Source: Rhodococcus sp. SMB37 (lineage in GTDB: Bacteria; Actinomycetota; Actinomycetes; Mycobacteriales; Mycobacteriaceae). Taken from it: a stretch of 64,000 bases of DNA. Both the position numbers and the translations under genes were made by a program. Each line of letters begins with the position of its first letter. The first letter of the stretch is position 1. Positions 18,706 to 29,853 of the stretch are shown in pieces. The stretch lies in contig NZ_SLVY01000021.1 in NCBI RefSeq assembly GCF_004345605.1, positions 1 to 64,000 of the forward strand. Reading direction: 5' to 3'. The notes beneath the pieces were generated by a model. That model was not told where the DNA came from. It searched no databases and saw nothing but the letters and a program-made list of their open reading frames with translations.

Positions 18706-21700
18706 TCATTTGTGATCTGGTGTGGCACCGTGTTTCTCGCATTCCTCGACGAGTTCGAGGGCACGCTGTGCGCGGTGCAGGAATCCGAGCTCCTGCAGAA
18801 ATACGAACCACTCACTCGCCCACCGGTGGGCGAGCACGAGATGTTCCGGCGAGGGATCCGCGAGCAGCAACCGGATCGCGGTGTCCTCTTCGATCTGGGC
18901 GATGTGCAACGCAATTCCCGGTTCAGGACGCGGACGACCGTATTCGACCACCGGTCGCGGATGTGCGATCGGAAATCCGAGCCGGACACGTTCGTTCTCG
19001 ACAGCCGCAGCGAGACGGTCCAGTTTCATCGCCTCGGCAGCGCGCGCACCGTCCTCCAATCGAGCCACCGCAATGTCATGCTCGCCACGCAGCGCCTTCA
19101 CCCGTGCACCGACCACATATCGAGCGATCTTGAAATCCACGACGCCACCCTCGGCGCCCAGCTCGTAACCGTCGTCGAGTAGCCGTTCTGCCTCGTCGAG
19201 ATCTCCCTGTTCGTACAGGAACTCCCCGAGCACCGATCCGGCGAGCAACGCCGACGACGAGTACGCACCGCTGCCGAGCCGCGACAATCGCCACGCCTCC
19301 CGCAGGAGTTCGCCTGCCGCATCGAGATCGAGTTGTTCGAGTGCGGCGAGTCCGAGGAGGGCGTTGCCGTGCATCAGGTTGTACGGCCCGGCGTTGAGAT
19401 CGTGGTACGGAGCAGCGAGATCCTGCAATCTCCGTGCCTCGTCGAATTCACCGCGGTAGACAGCATCGAACGTCGCGGCGTTGAGGCCCGACGACACGAC
19501 GATCGGTGCGAGTGTGTCCGCGCGCGCCAAGAGCCGCTCGGCGAGCCCGTCGGCCGGGCCGGTCCGGTCGCGGCGCACGTCGACGATGCGCCGCACCACT
19601 TCCACCTCGACGGCGACGTCGATGGCCTCGTCGCCGGTGATCTTGTCCGCATCGAGACCGCGTTCGACCATGGCGAGTGCGCGCTGGCCACGCGCGGTGT
19701 CGTGGATGACGACGCTTGCCCACGCCAAGGCCAGTTGCAGCCGTGGCCGCGCGGCCACGGCGCCGCGCGGCAGCTTCGCGGCCAACCCCAGCAGCGTGGT
19801 GGCACGGCCGTCGGCGAGCAGGTCCCGCGCGTGACGTTCGACGATGTCGACGGCGTAATCGTCGTCGGCCGCCGCGAGAGCATGGTCGACGGCTTCCAAC
19901 GTCATCGCATGCTGTTCGAACCAATGCGCAGCGATCCGGTGGAGCCCTGGCATCCGTTCCGGGAAGTCGCGTTCGAGTCGCTGCCGCAGGAACTCGGCGA
20001 ACAGCGGCTGGAACCGGAACCACCGGCCTTCCTCGTCGACGCGGTGCAGGAACAGGTCGCGGTCCTCGATGTCTTCGAGCATCGCCTGTCCGTGTCCGTG
20101 CCCGCTCAACGCCGAGGCCAGGCTCCCGCACGTCTGCTCCGTCACCGCCGCGGTGAGCAGGAAGTCGACGAGTTCCTCGTCGATCAAGCTCAGGACGTTC
20201 TCGGTGAGGAACTGTCCGATCCCGCGGTGCCGGCCCGACAGGTGTGCCACGAGATGCGCGGGATCGTCGTGTCCGTGCAGCGACACCGACGCCAGTTGCA
20301 GGGCGGCGGGCCAGCCTTCGGTGGCGGCGACGAGATCGGCGACGATGTCGTCGTCCAGCTCCGTACCGATGTGTCGTGCAAGGAATTTCTTGGTTTCGTC
20401 GATGTCGAAGGTGAGCATGCGGTGGTCGATCTCGACGAGCTCGTCGAGCACCCGCATGCGGCTCACGGGCAGTCCGGCACGGGTGCGTCCGACCACCATG
20501 ACCTGGAGGTGATGGCACCCGTTGTCGAGCAGGAAGGCCAGGGCCGCGATCGTCGCCGGGTCGGTGACGCGATGCCAGTCGTCGATGATCACCACGAGCC
20601 GTTCTCCTGCGGAGTGGATCTCGTCGATCAGGGAAGTGAGGACGTAGCGTTCGGCGTCGTCGCCGTGTTCGTCGAGCGCCTGTCCCAGTTCCTGTGCAAG
20701 AGTCGGTCGCACCTGCCTGATGGCTTCGATGAGGTGCGCGAGGAACCACACGACGTTGTTGTCGTCGTGGTCGACGTTGAGCCACGCCACCGCAACGCCC
20801 TGATTGTCGAGCTGATAACGCCATTCGATGGCGAACATCGTCTTCCCGAAGCCGGGTGGCGCATGCACGACGATGAGCCTGCGGCGGTGCGACTCACTGA
20901 GCAGATTCAGCAGCGACCACCGTGCGACGAGTCGTTTGGACGGAACGGGTGGGCGGAATCTCGTCGCCGGCGCCGGCGGAGTGGTCGACCGGATGCTCGT
21001 GCGCCGCGTGCTCACCCGCCCGCCCGTGGCGGCCGTCGTTGCTGTGTGGCCCACAGCCGTGTCGGAGTCGTTCTCGGCTCCGGCGACCGCGAGATCGTCG
21101 ACTCGTAACCCGTGGTCGGCCTGCACAGCACGCAGGATCTCGCCGAATTCGGCTGCGGTCTCCGGGCGGGAGTCGGGATCCACCGACATCGCCTGCTCGA
21201 TCGCGGCACACAACTCGTCGGGCACTCCGTCGGCCCGCAGGTCGGGAATCGGCTGGGTCGTCAGGCGCACGAACTGCGCGACGACGCGCTCGCCGCTGCG
21301 GCGCTCGAACGCGGCATGGCCGGTGAGTGCGCAGAAGATCGTCGCCGCAAGGCTGTAGACATCGGACGAGGGGGTCGGGGGACGTCCGGAGAGCACTTCC
21401 GGGGCGGTGAACGCGGGCGACCCGGTGACTTCACCGGTCGCGGTTTCGAATCCCCCTCGTATCCGGGCGATCCCGAAATCCGTGAGCTGTGGTTCGCCGT
21501 ATTCGGTGAGCAGGATGTTGGCGGGTTTGACGTCGCGGTGCGCGATGCCCAGCCGGTGGGCGGTCTCCAGGGCACCGGTCAGTTTGACGCCGAGTTGGAG
21601 CGCGTCGTGCCAGTGCAGCGGGCCTGACCGGCGGATCAGCGCGTCGAGCGAATCGCGGGGGTGATATTGCATCACCAGGAAGGGGCGTCCCGAATCGGTA

Positions 21701-21978
21701 GTGCCGATCTGCAGCACGTTGACGATGTTCGGGTGTCCCGAGAGCTGCCCCATCGCGCGCTGTTCGCGCAGGAAACGTTCGAGGTTGTCGACGTCCAGAT
21801 CGGAAGTGAGGACCTTGACCGCCACGATCCGGTCCAGCGCGGCCTCCCGGCAGCGGTACACGATTCCGAACCCGCCGCGACCGATCTCCTTGGCCTCGAC
21901 GAATCCGGCCGCAGCCAACTCCGCAGCGACGTCGGGTCCGGCGTCGCGCTGCGTCTGCAGCGGATCCTGCGCGGCCAC
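18706..21978 (-). CDS. pknK: Ser/Thr protein kinase fused to a MalT-like ATPase (PknK type)
   Basis: 1090 residues. Residues 25-280 are a eukaryotic-type kinase: GRGGFGIVY loop, VAVKVL lysine, HRDVKPANILL catalytic loop, DFG, and APE. Residues about 340-620 form a STAND/MalT-like ATPase with P-loop PGFGKTMF and Walker B LVVIIDDW. The rest is helical repeat sequence rich in Ala and Leu (TPR-like). There is no membrane segment and no LuxR helix-turn-helix at the end. This matches mycobacterial PknK, a soluble kinase that regulates translation, growth adaptation and VirS. The GTG start has GAGGG about 6 bases upstream. It converges on mcr with a 34-base gap. Confidence 0.93.
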   Translation of the reverse strand: MAAQDPLQTQRDAGPDVAAELAAAGFVEAKEIGRGGFGIVYRCREAALDRIVAVKVLTSDLDVDNLERFLREQRAMGQLSGHPNIVNVLQIGTTDSGRPFLVMQYHPRDSLDALIRRSGPLHWHDALQLGVKLTGALETAHRLGIAHRDVKPANILLTEYGEPQLTDFGIARIRGGFETATGEVTGSPAFTAPEVLSGRPPTPSSDVYSLAATIFCALTGHAAFERRSGERVVAQFVRLTTQPIPDLRADGVPDELCAAIEQAMSVDPDSRPETAAEFGEILRAVQADHGLRVDDLAVAGAENDSDTAVGHTATTAATGGRVSTRRTSIRSTTPPAPATRFRPPVPSKRLVARWSLLNLLSESHRRRLIVVHAPPGFGKTMFAIEWRYQLDNQGVAVAWLNVDHDDNNVVWFLAHLIEAIRQVRPTLAQELGQALDEHGDDAERYVLTSLIDEIHSAGERLVVIIDDWHRVTDPATIAALAFLLDNGCHHLQVMVVGRTRAGLPVSRMRVLDELVEIDHRMLTFDIDETKKFLARHIGTELDDDIVADLVAATEGWPAALQLASVSLHGHDDPAHLVAHLSGRHRGIGQFLTENVLSLIDEELVDFLLTAAVTEQTCGSLASALSGHGHGQAMLEDIEDRDLFLHRVDEEGRWFRFQPLFAEFLRQRLERDFPERMPGLHRIAAHWFEQHAMTLEAVDHALAAADDDYAVDIVERHARDLLADGRATTLLGLAAKLPRGAVAARPRLQLALAWASVVIHDTARGQRALAMVERGLDADKITGDEAIDVAVEVEVVRRIVDVRRDRTGPADGLAERLLARADTLAPIVVSSGLNAATFDAVYRGEFDEARRLQDLAAPYHDLNAGPYNLMHGNALLGLAALEQLDLDAAGELLREAWRLSRLGSGAYSSSALLAGSVLGEFLYEQGDLDEAERLLDDGYELGAEGGVVDFKIARYVVGARVKALRGEHDIAVARLEDGARAAEAMKLDRLAAAVENERVRLGFPIAHPRPVVEYGRPRPEPGIALHIAQIEEDTAIRLLLADPSPEHLVLAHRWASEWFVFLQELGFLHRAQRALELVEECEKHGATPDHK

Positions 21979-22125
21979 GATCGACCCTCACTTCGTCGAG
22001 CACAGACCCTGTCCGAGTCCTGTGTCCACGATATCGCCGACGACCGACACTCCACGGCAGGTCGGCCGAGATAGATCCGGTCGGCCCCGGCCGACGTCGG
22101 CACCGCCGCGAAACACGACATCGGG

Positions 22126-23598
22126 TCAGACGACGAGCCTCGACTCCAGGTCGCCGCCCTGCGCCACCTGCGTGTACGCGTCGGCCACAGCCGAGACGGC
22201 CCCGCGCAGTGCATCGGGGCGTTGTGTGTACGGCAACCGCACGAATCGTTCGAATGCGCCTTGCACCCCGAAACGTGGCCCGGCCGCGAGCAATACACCG
22301 CGGCTGGGCGCAACGGCAGCGAGCGCGGTCGACACCGGCTCCCGCATCCGCACCCACAGCGACATCCCACCTTGCCCCGGGGTGTACTGCCACTCGGGCA
22401 GCTGGTCGGCGAGTGCCTCACACAACGCCTGCCGTTGCTCACGGAGTTGTGCGCGCCGCTGTTCGAGAAGGTCCTCGACATCCGAGAGCAGGTGCGCGGC
22501 CGCGAACTGTTCCATGACGGGCGTACCGAGGTCCACGCCCGACCGGGCTCCGGTCAGCCGGGCGATCAACTCGCGGTCGGCCCGGATCCAGCCCACACGC
22601 AATCCACCCCACAGGGATTTACCGGTCGATCCGATGGTCACCACCGAGGAGCCCGCGCGGAACGACGCGACCGGCGCGGGGGGCGGGGCGTCGAGCCACA
22701 GGTCCACCATCGTCTCGTCCACCACCAGAGTCATTCGGGCGTCGTACATGATGCGCGCGAGTTCGCCGCGACCGTCCGCGTCCAGACACAGACCGGTGGG
22801 GTTGTGGAAATCGGGGACGAGAAAAGCTGTGCGTGCGGCAGTCTGGCGCGCGGCACCGGCAAGCGCACCGAGATCCCACCCTCCGGACGACCCTGCCTCC
22901 GGACGGACCGCGACGGGGATCGGCCGGGCACCGTGCCGCCGGATCGCCTCGAGCGCATTGGGGTAGGTCGGATGGTCGACGATCACGCGGTCGCCCGGAT
23001 CGGTGAGCACACCGAGCAGCAGCCTCATCGCGTGCTGCGCGCCGCTGGTGACCATGATCTGTTCAGGTGAGGTGGGTAGCCCGCGTTCGCGATACCGGCG
23101 CGCGACCACCTCGCGCAGGGCCATCACACCGATCGGTTCCATCCCGTGCGACGCCAGGTAGGTCGACATCGACCGCAAGGCCAGTTCGTACGCGGCCTCG
23201 ATCTCTGCAGCCGGAGCCGGGAGCGACGCGTTGCTCATATCGATCGCGTCGTTTCCGAGCACCCCCGACTTGACCGCATCGCGACCGAGCGACCGGCCGG
23301 CCGGCATCGCGACGGTGCTGCGCGCACCTTGCCGGCTGCGTAGATAACCCTCGTCACGCAGCGCCGAATACGCCGAGGTGACGGTGGTGCGGCTCAGAGA
23401 CAAGGCCGACGCGAGCTCACGCTCGCTCGGCAGTGCCACGCCTTGCGGGACACGGCCGTCGTGTACGAGGAGGCGGATGCCGTCGGCGAGGGCCCTGTAC
23501 GCGGGGCGCACGTCACCGGTGTCCTGCCAGTTTCCGAGGTCGCGGACCAGCGAACCGGCCCCTATCGCGCGTGTGATCACCGGTCCAGTATCCCGCAT
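22126..23598 (-). CDS. MocR-type transcriptional regulator (GntR helix-turn-helix plus aminotransferase fold)
   Basis: 490 residues. The winged helix near residues 30-90 has PSERELASALSLSRTTVTSAYSALRDEGYL. The C-terminal two-thirds is a fold-type I aminotransferase domain with VTSGAQHAMRLLLG, DHPTYPNALEAI, VPDFHNPTGLCLD and the PLP lysine in TIGSTGKSLWGGLRVGW. MocR proteins sense PLP or amino compounds and regulate vitamin B6, GABA, taurine or transporter genes. The ATG is used here. A GTG at 23580 with GATACT 6 bases upstream is a good leaderless alternative. The target is unknown, and the gene follows phoD. Confidence 0.88.
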   Translation of the reverse strand: MRDTGPVITRAIGAGSLVRDLGNWQDTGDVRPAYRALADGIRLLVHDGRVPQGVALPSERELASALSLSRTTVTSAYSALRDEGYLRSRQGARSTVAMPAGRSLGRDAVKSGVLGNDAIDMSNASLPAPAAEIEAAYELALRSMSTYLASHGMEPIGVMALREVVARRYRERGLPTSPEQIMVTSGAQHAMRLLLGVLTDPGDRVIVDHPTYPNALEAIRRHGARPIPVAVRPEAGSSGGWDLGALAGAARQTAARTAFLVPDFHNPTGLCLDADGRGELARIMYDARMTLVVDETMVDLWLDAPPPAPVASFRAGSSVVTIGSTGKSLWGGLRVGWIRADRELIARLTGARSGVDLGTPVMEQFAAAHLLSDVEDLLEQRRAQLREQRQALCEALADQLPEWQYTPGQGGMSLWVRMREPVSTALAAVAPSRGVLLAAGPRFGVQGAFERFVRLPYTQRPDALRGAVSAVADAYTQVAQGGDLESRLVV

Positions 23599-23605
23599 AG
23601 TGGAC
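23583..23605 (-). promoter_or_regulatory. Inverted repeat overlapping the MocR gene start (possible auto-operator)
   Basis: GTCCAGTAT and ATAGTGGAC flank CCCGC, a 9-bp repeat with one mismatch. MocR regulators commonly bind repeats containing GTGGAC/GTCCA near their own promoters. The repeat covers the ATG and the candidate -10 box GATACT. It was called by eye. Confidence 0.45.
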
Positions 23606-23686
23606 TGCTCCACGACAGGCCAGTGGGGCTCCTCGGGATAGTCCCCGGACCGGCCCGTCGATGGGCCGGACATCCGGGGGTGCCGA

Positions 23687-25237
23687 TCAGGCGGGTGGTG
23701 CGAGTACCTGCGTGAACAAGACAGCTCCGGTGGCATCGAGCAGCTCCACTCGCATTTCACGAGTATCGCCGTCGATGAAGACCTCACCGAAATGCTGGAA
23801 GCCCTCCATCGGCGACGCGTTGGCCTCCGGCGGCGCGTGCACGAACACCGCTTCGGGCCCGAAGGTACCGTCGAGGTCGTTGGGGCCGAAGCCTCCCGCA
23901 TTGAGAGGCCCCGAGACGAATTCCCAGAACTCGTCGAAGTCGGTGAATGTCGCGCGGGCGGGTGAGTAGTGGTGCGCCGCCGTGTAGTGCACGTCGGCGG
24001 TCAGCCACACGGTTCCGGTGATGCCGCGAGCCTTGACAGCAGACAACACCTGGGCGATCTCGGATTCACGACCCGAGGGCATGCCGGGATCGCCGTTCGC
24101 GACACCCTCGAACGCGGTGTCGCCGTCGGGTACGACGAGACCGATCGGAAGGTCCGCGGCAATGATCTTCCAGGTGGCCGTGGAACTGCTCAGTTCGTCG
24201 ATCAGCCAGCGGGTCTGTTCGGCACCGAGCACCTGCCCCGATGCACCGACGTTCGCGCCGTTGACGTCCTTGTAGGTGCGCATGTCGAGCACGAACACAT
24301 CCAGCAATGGCCCGTACGGAATGGTGCGGTGGACACGCCCGTCGACGGCTTCGGCCGGATCGAGCGGGTTCCACTCGTGGAAGGCCTGGAAGGCGCGCGC
24401 CGCAAGCACATCCACGTTCTTCTCGCTGTATTGCTCGAGATCCAGGATCTCTCCCGGATACCAGTTGTTGACGGTTTCGTGGTCGTCCCACTGCACGATC
24501 TGCGCGACGGAGGAGTTGAACCGGAGATAATTCCCGTCCGTGAGGTTGTAGGCGTACTGGCCCCGGTATTCGTCGAGGGTCTGGGCGACGGCGCTCTTCG
24601 CTTCGGTGACCACGTTGCGCCAGATACGCCCATCCGGCAGTTCGACCGTCTCCTCCAGCGGGCCGTCTGCGTATACGACGTCGCCGGAGTGGAGGAACAG
24701 GTGCGGGTCGCGTGAGGCCATGGTGTCGAAGATCGTCATTCCGCCGAGGTCCGGGTTGATCCCGAAGCCCTGACCTGCGGTGTCGCCCGACCATTGCAGT
24801 CGGATGTCGCCGGGTGCGCTGGGTGCGGTGCGGAACATGCCGGTGACGGGTTCGGAGGTGGCTCCGTCCTCGGATTCCACGCTCACTCGGTAGTGCACCT
24901 GTTCGCCGGAGGGCAGGCCGGTGAGCCGCAGTCGACCGGTGCCGTCGGTGTCGGGGGTGAGCAGCCCGCCGACATGCCGGGTGGGATTCGTGAACGAGTC
25001 GGTGCTCGCGGTCTCCACGATCAAGGTGGCAGGACTGTCCGAGCGCGCCCAGATCAGAGCGCCGTCCCCGCGGACGTCACCGGCCGCGACGCCGTGAGTC
25101 AGTGTCGGGCGCTGTCGAACCAGCGCCGGAGAGGAGGCCGCCGCCGATCCGGATCCAGTGGACGAGCAGGCCGCTGCGGGAACCGCAAGCAGGCCGATGG
25201 CCGTGCTGCGGAGCAGGGCACGTCGGGACAGGTACAC
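23687..25237 (-). CDS. phoD: PhoD-like alkaline phosphatase/phosphodiesterase, Tat lipoprotein
   Basis: 516 residues. The N terminus has twin arginines (SRRALLRS) and a lipobox ending at Cys24 (PAAAC), so it is exported folded by Tat and lipidated. The fibronectin-like PhoD N domain starts at LTHGVAAGDVRGDGALIWAR. The metallophosphatase domain shows WSGDTAGQGFG, LFLHSGDVVYADG, QWDDHETVNNW and WLTADVHYTAAH, matching the Ca/Fe-binding PhoD active site. It releases phosphate from phosphomono- or diesters outside the cell. A GTG start has GAGGAG about 6 bases upstream. Phosphate control is expected, but no Pho box was seen. Confidence 0.9.
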   Translation of the reverse strand: MYLSRRALLRSTAIGLLAVPAAACSSTGSGSAAASSPALVRQRPTLTHGVAAGDVRGDGALIWARSDSPATLIVETASTDSFTNPTRHVGGLLTPDTDGTGRLRLTGLPSGEQVHYRVSVESEDGATSEPVTGMFRTAPSAPGDIRLQWSGDTAGQGFGINPDLGGMTIFDTMASRDPHLFLHSGDVVYADGPLEETVELPDGRIWRNVVTEAKSAVAQTLDEYRGQYAYNLTDGNYLRFNSSVAQIVQWDDHETVNNWYPGEILDLEQYSEKNVDVLAARAFQAFHEWNPLDPAEAVDGRVHRTIPYGPLLDVFVLDMRTYKDVNGANVGASGQVLGAEQTRWLIDELSSSTATWKIIAADLPIGLVVPDGDTAFEGVANGDPGMPSGRESEIAQVLSAVKARGITGTVWLTADVHYTAAHHYSPARATFTDFDEFWEFVSGPLNAGGFGPNDLDGTFGPEAVFVHAPPEANASPMEGFQHFGEVFIDGDTREMRVELLDATGAVLFTQVLAPPA

Positions 25238-25338
25238 GTGTCTCTCCTCGGGACAATACGATAAGGCAACGGCGACGGTTCCCTGTCCATGCCAACGTGC
25301 GGTGAACACGACGTGATCCGCAAGGATCAAGATCAGGA

Positions 25339-25710
25339 ATGATGCACTGTTCGATCCGACCGATCACCGCGTGGCATCTACCGACCCTGACCCACGACGG
25401 TCGAGGTCTGCTGCTGCGCTGCGCCGCCACCGAAGCCGTCCCCACCAGCGAACTGAGTGCCGCGACCGTGGCGGTGGGGGTGGACTGGTCACCGTCGACC
25501 CTCGGCGCCGCTGCGATCACCACCGACACCGACGACGGACTGGTCTCCGATTTTCAGGGTTACACCTACGACGATCGCGACCTCGGTATCAAACTGGCCC
25601 GGTTGCAGACCGAAGGTCAATTCCTGCATCGCAAGGCCGCCCGTCTGGCGCGGCTCGCGGAGAATGCACCACCCCAGCTCCGCAGCGAATTGGAAGCGAA
25701 GATCACGGTC
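25339..25710 (+). pseudogene. Fragment of a TnpB/OrfB-like (RuvC-domain) transposase
   Basis: About 124 codons resemble the first RuvC segment of IS200/IS605- or IS607-type TnpB proteins: VAVGVDWSPSTLGAAAI (first acidic residue), then KLARLQTEGQFLHRKAARLARL. The N-terminal helical part, the second and third RuvC segments and the zinc finger are missing. After ELEAKI the frame turns to unrelated sequence. This is a decayed remnant with no flanking ends seen. Confidence in the family is moderate because only one motif block survives. Confidence 0.6.
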
Positions 25711-26065
25711 CTCGCGTGCTCTCCTCGGGCGAGGTGCTGTGGTCCGCACCCGTGGTGGGAGTCTGGAGATCCGGACCACCGAGCATGCTCCGGTGCGCCA
25801 GTGTCGGGACAAGACCGGCCCGACACCCGGGAGGCCGCGGCATCGCCGTGTCCGCTGTAGTGTTCCCAGGCCGACCTCTGCTGAGGGGGTGAACAAGTCG
25901 AAGTCTCGTCCTGCACCTGAAGCGTCGGTGTGGGACACGGTCGAGCCCGCGATATCGCAGAATGCCTCGGGTAGCCGTGAGGAACGTGGAGCTGGACCGC
26001 CTGGCACGTAGGTGGCAGGAAGTATCAGATTTACGTAGACGCTCCGAAAGTTCAACCAGTGGATG
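25711..26065. other. Degenerate non-coding stretch between transposase and hydrolase remnants
   Basis: No start codon with a ribosome binding site and no recognisable protein on either strand. Short plus-strand frames (for example one from GTG 25889 to 26011 rich in Ser/Glu/Pro) may be the eroded C-terminal end of the transposase. No inverted repeats marking an element end were found by eye. Confidence 0.4.
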
Positions 26066-26388
26066 ATGCCCAGATACGAGCACACCGACGAAGAATTCGC
26101 GATGATCGTGGCCGGACTGAAGTATCGGATGGGCGTGCCATGGGAGCGCACCGTCACCGACGACGAACTGGCCCGTGTCTCGGCGCCGCTATCGGCCCCG
26201 TTCGGAGCTGAGACGATCACAACGATCCCGAGATCCAGGCAGCGCGCGTCCGCAAGCACATCCCGTCCGCCGACGTCGAGATTCAGCCGGAGGTGGGACA
26301 CGACCTGCTGTGGGCGAATCCCGACCAGGTGATCCCGCGCTTCCTGAGCTTCGTCGAGAGATACGACCGGGTCGATGACCGACCGTGA
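26066..26388 (+). pseudogene. C-terminal remnant of an alpha/beta hydrolase
   Basis: Two frames join into one alpha/beta-hydrolase tail. The first reads FAMIVAGLKYRMGVPW ... ELARVSAP up to about 26210. The second, one base shifted, reads DHNDPEIQAARVRKHIPSAD, then the catalytic-histidine segment QPEVGHDLLWANPDQV and ends at TGA 26386. The acid residue (HNDPE) and histidine (GHDLL) fit the hydrolase triad. The nucleophile half is missing. The gene is therefore truncated and frameshifted. Confidence 0.65.
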
Positions 26389-26415
26389 CTCCGCGCCTCC
26401 CTCGAAGATTCGTGC

Positions 26416-26898
26416 TCAGGCCGCCGTGAACTCGCCACCACCCGGCAGGTGCGGTGTCGCCGGCGCGATAGTGACCTCGACGCGTCCCGGCCCGGGGTCG
26501 AAATAGCGCACGGTACCCGCTTCCGGCCCATCCCAGCCGGACAGCGCCCAGTCGTCCGACCCGGAGGCGCCGGTATCGAGGTTGTGCCACGTGAACGTGC
26601 CGTCGACCAAGCAGACGGGTGTGACACCGACGAAGTTGCTCTCGAGCCGGACCACGTACGGCTGGGGGCCGTCCTCGGACGGGTACACCTCGACGTCGAG
26701 CCGGCCGATACATACAGCGATCGACCCGAGGGATCCGTGACCGATCGTGTAGGCAGGCGCCAGCTGTGTCGATTCCGGTTGAGCGTGCGCGGTGGCCTGC
26801 CCCGCCGCGATCAGTCCCGCGGCGGTGACGGCGACCATGAGAGCTCTCGAACGCGCCTTACGCGGCCCCGCTGCATTCACCTCTGCTGTACGAACCAT
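26416..26898 (-). CDS. Secreted protein of unknown function
   Basis: 160 residues with a Sec-type signal: a basic start (AGPRKARSRA), a hydrophobic core (LMVAVTAAGLIAAG) and a likely cleavage after AHA before QPES. The mature part is beta-rich. Two cysteines (AVCIG and PVCLVDG) could form a disulfide, and it contains FTWHNLDTGASG and GTVRYFDPGPGRVEVTIAP. I do not recognise the family. The ATG at 26898 has GTGGAG 3-7 bases upstream; a longer frame from 27018 would overlap purA. It lies downstream of purA on the same strand. Confidence 0.6.
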   Translation of the reverse strand: MVRTAEVNAAGPRKARSRALMVAVTAAGLIAAGQATAHAQPESTQLAPAYTIGHGSLGSIAVCIGRLDVEVYPSEDGPQPYVVRLESNFVGVTPVCLVDGTFTWHNLDTGASGSDDWALSGWDGPEAGTVRYFDPGPGRVEVTIAPATPHLPGGGEFTAA

Positions 26899-26965
26899 GC
26901 GCTCCACTGTCGCGCGTCCGCCCGGGTCGCGTCCAGCATTCGGCGTTTCCGGGCAAATGCCCCGA

Positions 26966-28435
<1,470 letters not shown>

Positions 28436-28489
28436 TTACAGTGGACGCTTGACCGACGGCCGCCCGATCGTGACCAGCAAGGAGATCAG

Positions 28490-29152
28490 TTGACCCCGGT
28501 AGTGCTCAGATGCGGCGATGTGCCACTCCCCTTGGCACTCACCTCTGTGACCGCGCTGTCGGCTCCTGCGATTCCCGAGAAGGACGACTTCGAGGATGTG
28601 TTCGCACACACCGAGTCGGTGGATGACCCACGACTGATCATTGTGGGCGACGACGCAGCGTTCGCGGCGACACTGACCCGGCTGATGCGCACCGACCGCC
28701 TCGCGACCGAGGTCGCGTTCGTCCCCGAGTCGCGCACACCCGCGACCGAGGCCTACGGGTTACGCACCGGATCGAAGGCCGCGTCCATCGCCCTCCAAGG
28801 TGAGGCGAAGTCGATCCCGCTCATCCGCGACGATGCCGGGGTGGCCCTCGTCGGACGCGCGCTCGTCCGCGGCGAGGAGAACTCGCTCGTGGGTGAGGCC
28901 TACGTCGACGACACCCGCTTGTTCTCGGGCACGGTGCCCGGCATCCGGATCGAGCCGACGCCACAGATGCCGGGACTACGCGCAGCCGTCGACAGGGCGC
29001 GATGGTTCGGCGGCTACAAGTGGCTCACGGGCAGGGCCGTGCAGCTCGGTTCTCCCTCCGCATTCCTCACCCGCGACGGTGTCCCGAATCCTCGCGCGCT
29101 CAAGCGGTCGACGTTCTACCGCCACGAGACGAAGTGGAAGCTGGTGCGCTGA
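28490..29152 (+). CDS. Conserved actinobacterial protein divergent from purA (Rv0358-like)
   Basis: 220 residues starting at a TTG with AAGGAG 5 bases upstream. Features are LIIVGDDAAFAATLTRLMRTDRLATEVAFVP, PATEAYGLRTGSKAA and WFGGYKWLTGRAVQLGSPSAFLTRDGV. The last part resembles the substrate region of diacylglycerol-kinase-like proteins but lacks the full fold signature. The position beside purA matches M. tuberculosis Rv0358, recalled from memory. The function is unknown. There are no membrane segments. Confidence 0.75.
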   Translation: MTPVVLRCGDVPLPLALTSVTALSAPAIPEKDDFEDVFAHTESVDDPRLIIVGDDAAFAATLTRLMRTDRLATEVAFVPESRTPATEAYGLRTGSKAASIALQGEAKSIPLIRDDAGVALVGRALVRGEENSLVGEAYVDDTRLFSGTVPGIRIEPTPQMPGLRAAVDRARWFGGYKWLTGRAVQLGSPSAFLTRDGVPNPRALKRSTFYRHETKWKLVR

Positions 29153-29165
29153 CACGCGTCGAGTT

Positions 29166-29853
29166 CTACACGCTCGCGAATCCCGGTAGCCGTGCGGCTT
29201 CGTCGATCACGGAGCAGTTCGAGGCATCTCGGTTACGGACTCGACTCGGTGTCCGTGCACATCCACGGGCGCATCGCCCGCAAGGTTGTCCGCCGCAACT
29301 CCCTGCTTTCAGACCCACGAACTCACGAACGAAGTGCCCCAGGAGCAGGCTTCGCTCGCCCGTTTCAGGGTGCACACGGACCACCGGGTGCTCTGTTTCG
29401 AACGTCACCTTCGCGAACCCACTGCGGAAGTCCTGCTTCGATTTCGGGTAGTTTCCGTTCAACTTCTCGGGTGCGAGTGCTGCGGCGTAGTCGAACCGGG
29501 TAGAATCGAGGCCTTCGGGATCCCGTCCGCGAACGTGACGTCGGTGTGCCAACCGCTCGCGGCTCCTTCGAGGACCAGGGTCTTGCTGTCGTCTGCGCCC
29601 AGGAGCGGGTGGTCGGTGGTCGGAATGCCGATGCGCGCACCGAACTCGTATTGGATCTCGTCCGTCAGATGGTGCCGGCCTCGGAGGAGATGTCTTCGGA
29701 CAGCGTGACACGTCGATGACGGCCGCGAGATGGGCCGACCTTGCGGACCGCGGCTCCCCCGTTCGCGTGGATTTCCGACGCGGCGTCGACGGTCGTGTCG
29801 ATCGCGATTCGAGGTTCCTTCCGTGTCGGTTCGTCAATCGACCTGCATTGCAA
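29166..29853 (-). pseudogene. Decayed TauD/TfdA family alpha-ketoglutarate-dependent dioxygenase
   Basis: Three pieces in different frames add up to a TauD-type enzyme such as an alkylsulfatase or taurine dioxygenase. The N-terminal piece has [17 protein letters not shown] and VTLSEDIS. The middle has [28 protein letters not shown] and the iron-binding [18 protein letters not shown]. The C-terminal piece has [19 protein letters not shown] and [18 protein letters not shown]. The segment between the second and third pieces is deleted, and the end with the second iron histidine is lost. It lies just after the sulfatase remnant on the same strand, so both probably formed an organosulfur operon. 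Confidence 0.75.

Noticed and set aside
19333-21108. A 591-codon plus-strand frame opposite pknK
   Set aside because: There is no domain or start signal, and the opposite strand encodes complete kinase and ATPase motifs.
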